This document shows, piece after piece, positions 25,535 to 29,851 of a stretch of 29,851 bases of DNA. Origin of the DNA: JAETTH01 sp964455975 (GTDB taxonomy: Bacteria > Bacillota > Clostridia > TANB77 > CAG-508). Below the pieces are notes generated by a model. That model was given only the letters and a program-made list of their open reading frames with translations, did not search any database and had not been told where the DNA came from. The translations under genes were made by a program, and so were the position numbers. The stretch lies in NCBI GenBank assembly GCA_964455975.1, contig CAYVYP010000012.1, forward strand, positions 1 through 29,851, given 5' to 3'. Each line of letters starts with the position of its first letter. The first letter of the stretch is position 1.

Positions 25535-25897
25535 GTGAAAAAAATATTAAAGTTGTCAATAGTTTTAATAATTATTATAGAAATTTTTTTAGCAACAAAT
25601 GTGTTTGCAAGTACTTCTATAGACACAAATTTTTTTAAACCAGGTGATTTATCTGGAGAAGATTTAACAAAAACAAAAGACATAGCAGGAAATATTCTAG
25701 GAATTGTATCATTTGTTGGAGGCTTTGTGGCAGTAGGATGTTTAATAATACTAGGAATAAAATATATGACAGGTTCATTAGAAGAAAAAGCAGATTACAA
25801 AAAGACAATGATACCATATCTAATTGGTATAGTATTATTATTTTCGATTACAGTAATTGTGCCAGCTATATATGATATAATAAAATCAATTGGATAA
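25535..25897 (+). CDS. VirB2/TrbC-like pilin 1 of a type IV secretion system
   Basis: 120 residues from the GTG at 25535, chosen because AAGGAGG lies 7 bases upstream. A signal peptide ends near VFA-ST. Two membrane helices follow (ILGIVSFVGGFVAVGCLIILGIKYM-type, then MIPYLIGIVLLFSITVIV), separated by the short basic loop GSLEEKADYKKT. This is the layout of VirB2/TrbC-type small pilins that build the conjugation or secretion channel. It is very close to pilin 3, less so to pilin 2. It is the first gene of the T4SS locus. Confidence 0.83.
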   Translation: MKKILKLSIVLIIIIEIFLATNVFASTSIDTNFFKPGDLSGEDLTKTKDIAGNILGIVSFVGGFVAVGCLIILGIKYMTGSLEEKADYKKTMIPYLIGIVLLFSITVIVPAIYDIIKSIG

Positions 25898-25900
25898 AAC

Positions 25901-25929
25901 TTGAAAAATAGGTAAAAGTGTGGTAAAAT
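25901..25929 (+). promoter_or_regulatory. Promoter of pilin gene 2
   Basis: TTGAAA (25901-25906), 17-bp spacer and TAAAAT (25924-25929), with ATAGGTAAA inside the spacer. Confidence 0.6.
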
Positions 25930-25950
25930 AAATAAGAGAGGTGATATAGT

Positions 25951-26341
25951 ATGAAAAATAAGGTGATAAAAATATTAAGTTTTGTAATAATATTTTTTAT
26001 TATTAGTACTATATTCTCAAATACATCAAATGCAATTTCTAATATATTATCAGGGGCAGAAAATTTTATAAGCTCTGGAGCAAGCGAAAATGGAGTAACT
26101 ATTGATACTAATAAACTTAAAGAAAATTCAGATATGATATACAATATTCTTTTAACAGTTGGAATTATTGCAGCTTTTGCAGTTGGAGCATATTTAGGAA
26201 TTAAATTTATGACATCAAGTATAGAAGGAAAAGCAGATATAAAGCAAGCTCTTATCCCATATATAGTAGGATGTATAGTTGTATTTGGAGCATTTGCTAT
26301 ATGGAAAATAGTTGTAAATCTTGCATCACGGAGTACTATAA
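25951..26341 (+). CDS. VirB2/TrbC-like pilin 2 with a CGG +1 shift at its C-terminus
   Basis: An N-terminal signal peptide is followed by a serine- and glycine-rich region and two membrane helices (ILLTVGIIAAFAVGAYLGIKF and LIPYIVGCIVVFGAFAIWK) with the loop SSIEGKADIKQA, matching pilins 1 and 3. Near the end, the in-frame CGG at 26329 would give LASRSTIISF. Skipping C gives LASGVL and a stop at 26339, total 129 residues. That end resembles FAAGIKM of pilin 3, so the skipped reading is preferred, though this is the weakest of the eight cases because both readings stop nearby. RBS GAGAGGTG precedes the ATG. Confidence 0.75.
26329..26331 (+). other. In-frame CGG, apparent +1 shift site 7 (pilin 2)
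   Basis: TCA-CGG-AGT in the zero frame. Skipping C gives TCA-GGA-GTA-CTA-TAA and a C-terminus like that of pilin 3. Confidence 0.6.
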
Positions 26342-26411
26342 TTAGTTTTTAATGTTATTCTCATTAAATTTGAGATAATTTTAATATATATTAAATAAAA
26401 GGAGGAAAAAA

Positions 26412-26762
26412 ATGAAAAAGTCACTAAAAATATTTTCAATATTTATGATAGCTGCTATGATAATTATTACTAACATAAATGTTGTTTCAGCAATAAGCGG
26501 TGTTACTATAGCTACACCATCTAATGCTAGTGGAGTAGAAAATGTTGGAAGCCAAATACTTGGAATAATTCAATTAATAGGTAATTTTGTTGCTGTTGGA
26601 GTATTATTAATATTAGGTATTAAATATATGATGGGTAGTGCAGAAGAAAAAGCTGAATACAAAAAAACAATGATACCATATATAATTGGAGCCGTATTAA
26701 TATTTGCAGCAGTAAACATTGCAACAGTAGTATCAAATTTTGCAGCAGGAATAAAAATGTAA
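26412..26762 (+). CDS. VirB2/TrbC-like pilin 3
   Basis: 116 residues. A signal peptide ends near VVSA-ISG, followed by two membrane helices around the loop GSAEEKAEYKKTMIPY, nearly the same as pilin 1. The C-terminus is FAAGIKM. The gene has RBS AAGGAGG and ends in a strong terminator, so the three pilins can be transcribed apart from the downstream machinery and in larger amounts. Three different pilin genes in a row suggest gene duplication followed by specialisation. Confidence 0.84.
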   Translation: MKKSLKIFSIFMIAAMIIITNINVVSAISGVTIATPSNASGVENVGSQILGIIQLIGNFVAVGVLLILGIKYMMGSAEEKAEYKKTMIPYIIGAVLIFAAVNIATVVSNFAAGIKM

Positions 26763-26803
26763 AAAATATTACATAAATATTACGAGTATATTACAAATAT
26801 ATT

Positions 26804-26833
26804 AAAAGTGTGTTAAAAACACACTTTTTTTTT
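26804..26833 (+). terminator. Terminator after the pilin genes
   Basis: A perfect 11-bp stem (26804-26814 with 26818-26828), a 3-nt loop and a long T run. Confidence 0.9.
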
Positions 26834-26860
26834 ATTTTTGTTACATTTTGTTACTTGTTT

Positions 26861-26869
26861 TGGTATAAT
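26861..26869 (+). promoter_or_regulatory. Extended -10 promoter of the PrgI-VirB4 operon
   Basis: TGGTATAAT at 26861-26869 with T-rich sequence upstream and no clear -35. Confidence 0.55.
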
Positions 26870-26918
26870 AAAATTAAGTGTAATTATATGTAATTTAGTA
26901 TACAAAGGAGGAGAATAA

Positions 26919-27276
26919 ATGGGTACATATTATATACCTAGAAATGTTAAAGGAGAAGGAAGAATTTTATTTGTCTTTTCAGGAAAAAGTATGATTTATA
27001 CTGCTATTGGAGGACGGAATAGGATATGTATTTTATTTTATAATAGGAAATTTACTTGGTTTAACATGGCCAGGAATAGCAATAGGGGTATTTTTTGCAT
27101 TAATAGGTTTTTTAATAGGAACATTTAAAATACCTAGTTTAGGTGGACTAGATTTTACTAAAAAGACTGGTGGAGAAAATATTGACGATATAATAAAAAG
27201 AGCAATAAAATTTAAGATGAATAAGAAAAAAATATATGTATATAAAGATTCAGAAAATGAGGAGGAAACTGAGTAA
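26919..27276 (+). CDS. PrgI-like T4SS membrane protein with a CGG +1 shift
   Basis: Skipping the C of the CGG at 27015 joins the first 32 codons to an 86-codon frame and gives 118 residues. The start MGTYYIPRNVKGEG, two adjacent membrane helices (IGGGIGYVFYFIIGNLLGL and WPGIAIGVFFALIGFLIG) and a basic C-terminal tail match the PrgI family (PF12666), always found next to VirB4-type ATPases in Gram-positive conjugation systems. Without the shift, the first helix is lost and the frame ends at 27128. RBS AAGGAGGAG precedes the ATG. The stop overlaps the next start (TAATG). Confidence 0.83.
27015..27017 (+). other. In-frame CGG, apparent +1 shift site 8 (PrgI-like)
   Basis: GGA-CGG-AAT in the zero frame. 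Skipping C gives GGA-GGA-ATA and restores the first membrane helix, IGGGIGYVFYF. Confidence 0.85.
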
Positions 27277-28472
27277 TGGAAGTAATTAATGTTTTAATAA
27301 TTTTATTTTCAATAGTATTAGTAGTAATGATTATACTTTTATTATGTTTAGCTATTGTATATTTTAAATCAAAAAACAGGAAAGATGATAAAAAAATTGA
27401 ACAAAAAACAGAAATGAAATCAAATAAAAAGAATTATAGCCTTTATGAAAAAGCTTCTGTACTTGATTTTCTAGAATTCGATAAAGTAAAAGATAATATG
27501 ATAATACTAAAAAAAGGTGCTAAATATGTAATGGTTGTTGAATGCCAAGGTGTTAATTATGATTTAATGTCAGAAGCTGAAAAAAACGGAGTTGAAGAGG
27601 GATTTGTACAATTTTTAAACACATTAAGATATCCAGTACAAATATATACTCAAACCAGAACAATAAATTTAGAGGGAAGTATATATGAATATAAATCAAG
27701 AGTTAAAGAAATTGAATATGAATTACAAAAAAGAAGAATGAAATATGAGCAAATGAAAAAATCAGGAGCATATTCACAAGAACAATTAGACAGAGAGTTT
27801 TATGAAATTACTAAACAAAAAAACTTATATGAATATGGGCAAGACGTAGTTTCAAATACAGAAAGAATGAGTTTAAATAAAAATGTTCTTAATAAAAAAT
27901 ATTATTTAGTTATACCATATTTTCCAGAAGAGTTTGGAAATGAAAAATTTAGCAAAGAAGAAATAAGTAATATGGCATTTTCCGAATTATATACAAGAGC
28001 TCAATCAATGATTGGTGCATTAAGTAGTTCTGGCGTAAAAGGGACAATATTAGATTCATATGATTTAGTAGATTTATTGTATGTAGCATATAATCGTGAC
28101 GAATCTGAAACATATGGAATAGATAAAGCAACAAGAGCAGAATACGATGAATTATATTCAACAGCACAAGATGTAATGGAAAAGAAAATAATAGAATTAA
28201 GAAATAGAATTAATAAAGAAGCGATAGATAGAGCAAATGAAGAAATTGCTAAAGCTAGAACAGAGTTAGAAAAAGAATATGACAATATGAACAAAACTGG
28301 AATTGAAGAATTAATACAAAAAAGAATAGAAAAGTTAATAAAAGAAAATAGCCAATATATGGGAGAAGAAGTTGAAGAAAGAGTATTAAAAAATATAAGC
28401 AAATCAAAAAAGAAAGGGGAGAATGTAGATGCCAAAGAAACAAAAACAACTAGAAAAAAGGCAGTCAGATAA
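27276..28472 (+). CDS. T4SS-linked membrane protein with coiled-coil region
   Basis: 398 residues. One N-terminal membrane helix (residues 4-30) is followed by a basic linker, a mixed alpha/beta domain (about 50-130; FVQFLNTLRYPVQIYTQTRT), a charged helical segment (about 135-185), a second folded part (KKYYLVIPYFPEEF) and long coiled-coil helices (about 290-385) ending in a Lys-rich tail. The middle part resembles the N-terminal domain found in TraC/VirB4-like proteins and in the small TraC-like proteins next to them. It probably anchors or positions the VirB4 ATPase at the membrane (inference). The start overlaps the PrgI stop by one base; the end overlaps virB4 by 44 bases, so the three genes are tightly coupled. 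Confidence 0.7.
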   Translation: MEVINVLIILFSIVLVVMIILLLCLAIVYFKSKNRKDDKKIEQKTEMKSNKKNYSLYEKASVLDFLEFDKVKDNMIILKKGAKYVMVVECQGVNYDLMSEAEKNGVEEGFVQFLNTLRYPVQIYTQTRTINLEGSIYEYKSRVKEIEYELQKRRMKYEQMKKSGAYSQEQLDREFYEITKQKNLYEYGQDVVSNTERMSLNKNVLNKKYYLVIPYFPEEFGNEKFSKEEISNMAFSELYTRAQSMIGALSSSGVKGTILDSYDLVDLLYVAYNRDESETYGIDKATRAEYDELYSTAQDVMEKKIIELRNRINKEAIDRANEEIAKARTELEKEYDNMNKTGIEELIQKRIEKLIKENSQYMGEEVEERVLKNISKSKKKGENVDAKETKTTRKKAVR

Positions 28473-29851
28473 AGAACTTGAAGAAAAACAATATAAAATT
28501 TTAAAAAGAAAAAGTGTTAAAGAACTAATAGCACCATCTGGAATTGATGCTACTGATATAGATCATTTAAGAATAATATCTAATACAGAAAGATATGCAA
28601 GAAGTTTTTTTGTATCAACACTTCCAAGAATGTGTACATTCCCAGAATTATTCAGAGATATGTATATGTTTGGAGACATAAATACATCAATATTTATAGA
28701 TCCAATACAAGAAGCAAAATCACAAAATGATTTAAATAGAGTTATAAATGAACTAGAAACAGAAAGAATTGTTGCTTCAGATAGGGGAGATATAAATAGA
28801 GCAAGCTTATTAGGACAAAAAAGAGCAGAAGCCGAAGCATTAAGAGATGAAATAGCATCTGGATTTAATAAATTATTTGAGGCTTCAATTGTATCTACAT
28901 TGTTTACATATAGTTTAGAAGATTTAGATAAATATACTAAACTTTTATCAACAGAAATGTCAAAATCATTAGTTGGAATAAAAACAGCATGGGCATTACA
29001 AGAAGAAGCATTTAAAACAAATTTACCATTTGCAGAAAATAAAATAAAAAAATCACATACATTTGACCGTAGAAGTATGGCAACAGTATTTCCTTTTACA
29101 ACTTCTGAAGTAGGACATCCAACAGGAGTACCATTAGGGTTTAATAAACAAACAGGAACACCAATATTATTTGATAATTTTCATCAATCTTTAACAAATT
29201 ATAATATGGTTATATTTGCTAAATCTGGAGCTGGTAAATCTGTTACAATGAAAACTTTAATTTCTAGATCATATGTACTTATGGGAATTGAAAGTTTAGC
29301 TTTAGATGCTGAAGGAGAATATTCTATAGTTGCTGAAAGTTTAGGAGGGATAAATGTAGTTATAAGCCCTAATTCTAAAACAATTATAAATTTATTTGAT
29401 GTAGAAGCTGAAATAATTAAAGATGAAATAACAGGAAGAGAAAGACCATTATTAAATGTAGAAAACAAAGTAGAAGATGTTACACAAGCATTACTTACAA
29501 TGGCAAGAGGAAGCACAAGAAGTAAAGAAGTAAATGAATTAACAAAGCAAATAATAGCAGAAGCTGTTTCAGAAGAATATCAAGCAGCTGGTATTAATTC
29601 TGACCCAAATAGTTTATACAAATCAGGAACAGAAACTTTTGAAGGAAACATATTAGGAAGAAGTAAAAAAATTATGCCAACAATAGGATCTTGGTATAAA
29701 AGAATTATGAAAAAAGCAGAAGAAAATAAAAATGTTGACTATCAATTCCATTATAGTTATTTATTAAAAGTTATGAAGCAATATGTAAGAGAGTATGACG
29801 GACAGATGGCATATTTTGATGGACAATCTACATTTGAATTATTAGAAGGTG
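28429..29851 (+). CDS. VirB4-family T4SS ATPase (3' end outside window)
   Basis: The frame opens at ATG 28429 after AAGGGGA and stays open to the window end (474 codons). The N-terminal part contains TERYARSFFVSTLPRMCTF, a typical start of VirB4/TraE-like conjugation ATPases. Walker A is AKSGAGKSVTMKTL (near residues 265-278), with LALDAEGEYS following. The sequence reaches about the middle of the ATPase domain. VirB4 drives pilus assembly and substrate transfer and is the most conserved T4SS subunit. The one CGG here is out of phase (GAC-GGA). Whether the locus is a conjugative element or a chromosomal secretion system cannot be decided, because relaxase and integrase would lie beyond the edge. 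Confidence 0.9.
   Translation, partial: MPKKQKQLEKRQSDKELEEKQYKILKRKSVKELIAPSGIDATDIDHLRIISNTERYARSFFVSTLPRMCTFPELFRDMYMFGDINTSIFIDPIQEAKSQNDLNRVINELETERIVASDRGDINRASLLGQKRAEAEALRDEIASGFNKLFEASIVSTLFTYSLEDLDKYTKLLSTEMSKSLVGIKTAWALQEEAFKTNLPFAENKIKKSHTFDRRSMATVFPFTTSEVGHPTGVPLGFNKQTGTPILFDNFHQSLTNYNMVIFAKSGAGKSVTMKTLISRSYVLMGIESLALDAEGEYSIVAESLGGINVVISPNSKTIINLFDVEAEIIKDEITGRERPLLNVENKVEDVTQALLTMARGSTRSKEVNELTKQIIAEAVSEEYQAAGINSDPNSLYKSGTETFEGNILGRSKKIMPTIGSWYKRIMKKAEENKNVDYQFHYSYLLKVMKQYVREYDGQMAYFDGQSTFELLEG

Noticed and set aside
10294..27017. Simple reassignment of CGG to another amino acid (as known for Gln or Trp in other lineages)
   Set aside because: Reading through CGG in the zero frame with any amino acid still leads to early stops and loss of homology. 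A change of frame is needed, not just a different residue.
10294..27017. Ordinary gene decay as the cause of the frame breaks
   Set aside because: All eight breaks have the same sequence form and there are no other indels in about 27 kb of coding sequence. Random decay would give mixed insertions and deletions, often in homopolymers, which are abundant and intact here.
1..29851. tRNA, rRNA, CRISPR arrays, transposases, integrase sites
   Set aside because: I saw no TTCRANYC-type T-loop with acceptor stem, no regular spaced repeats and no transposase or recombinase ORF in the window.

Overview
The window comes from a very AT-rich Gram-positive bacterium of the Bacillota. Arginine is almost always AGA and stops are almost always TAA. 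A Spo0E-like phosphatase, an rpsU-yqeY pair, an anaerobic nrdD-nrdG pair, an M16 peptidase pair and OLE RNA point to an anaerobic, probably spore-forming and perhaps gut-associated clostridium. This placement is inferred from gene content; no rRNA or tRNA gene is present.

Layout. 1-2.7 kb: 3' end of a large secreted Ig-repeat protein. 2.8-4.7 kb: exodeoxyribonuclease III and an AI-2E-family permease. 4.7-4.95 kb: a small transcript with a consensus promoter and a 41-codon ORF. 5.0-5.5 kb (minus): small multidrug export family protein. 5.6-6.9 kb: a structured RNA that I read as OLE RNA, followed by its membrane partner OapA. 7-9 kb: Hsp33 and a DUF362/ferredoxin protein. 9.1-11.9 kb: a NitT/TauT-type ABC transporter. 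11.9-13.2 kb: dCMP deaminase and TcdA. 13.3-14.0 kb: a Phd/YefM-RelE/ParE toxin-antitoxin operon. 14.0-16.6 kb (minus): an MgtA-type P-type ATPase. 17-19.9 kb: nrdD-nrdG. 20-22.3 kb: rpsU, yqeY and a GT-C-like membrane glycosyltransferase. 22.4-25.4 kb: two M16 peptidases and Spo0E. 25.5 kb to the end: the start of a type IV secretion locus with three VirB2-like pilins, a PrgI-like protein, a coiled-coil membrane protein and a VirB4 ATPase that runs off the window.

The most striking observation concerns reading frame. Six genes appear broken by eight single-base shifts. All eight have the same form: an in-frame CGG codon whose C must be skipped, so that the next codon read is GGA or GGT (Gly). 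Where I know the family, Gly is the expected residue. No normal gene in the window uses CGG as an ordinary sense codon, while about 25 CGG trinucleotides in the other two phases are read normally. The window has no frameshift of any other kind. This fits +1 decoding at a vacant or quadruplet CGG(N) codon. A systematic C-insertion error before GG must be excluded with raw reads. All six affected proteins are membrane or exported proteins.

Other observations are OLE RNA with OapA away from its usual isoprenoid-gene neighbours, four exactly 11-bp-phased TRTTACA repeats upstream of mgtA, an 11-bp-phased repeat at the toxin-antitoxin promoter, and a small ORF that carries the only other in-frame CGG.
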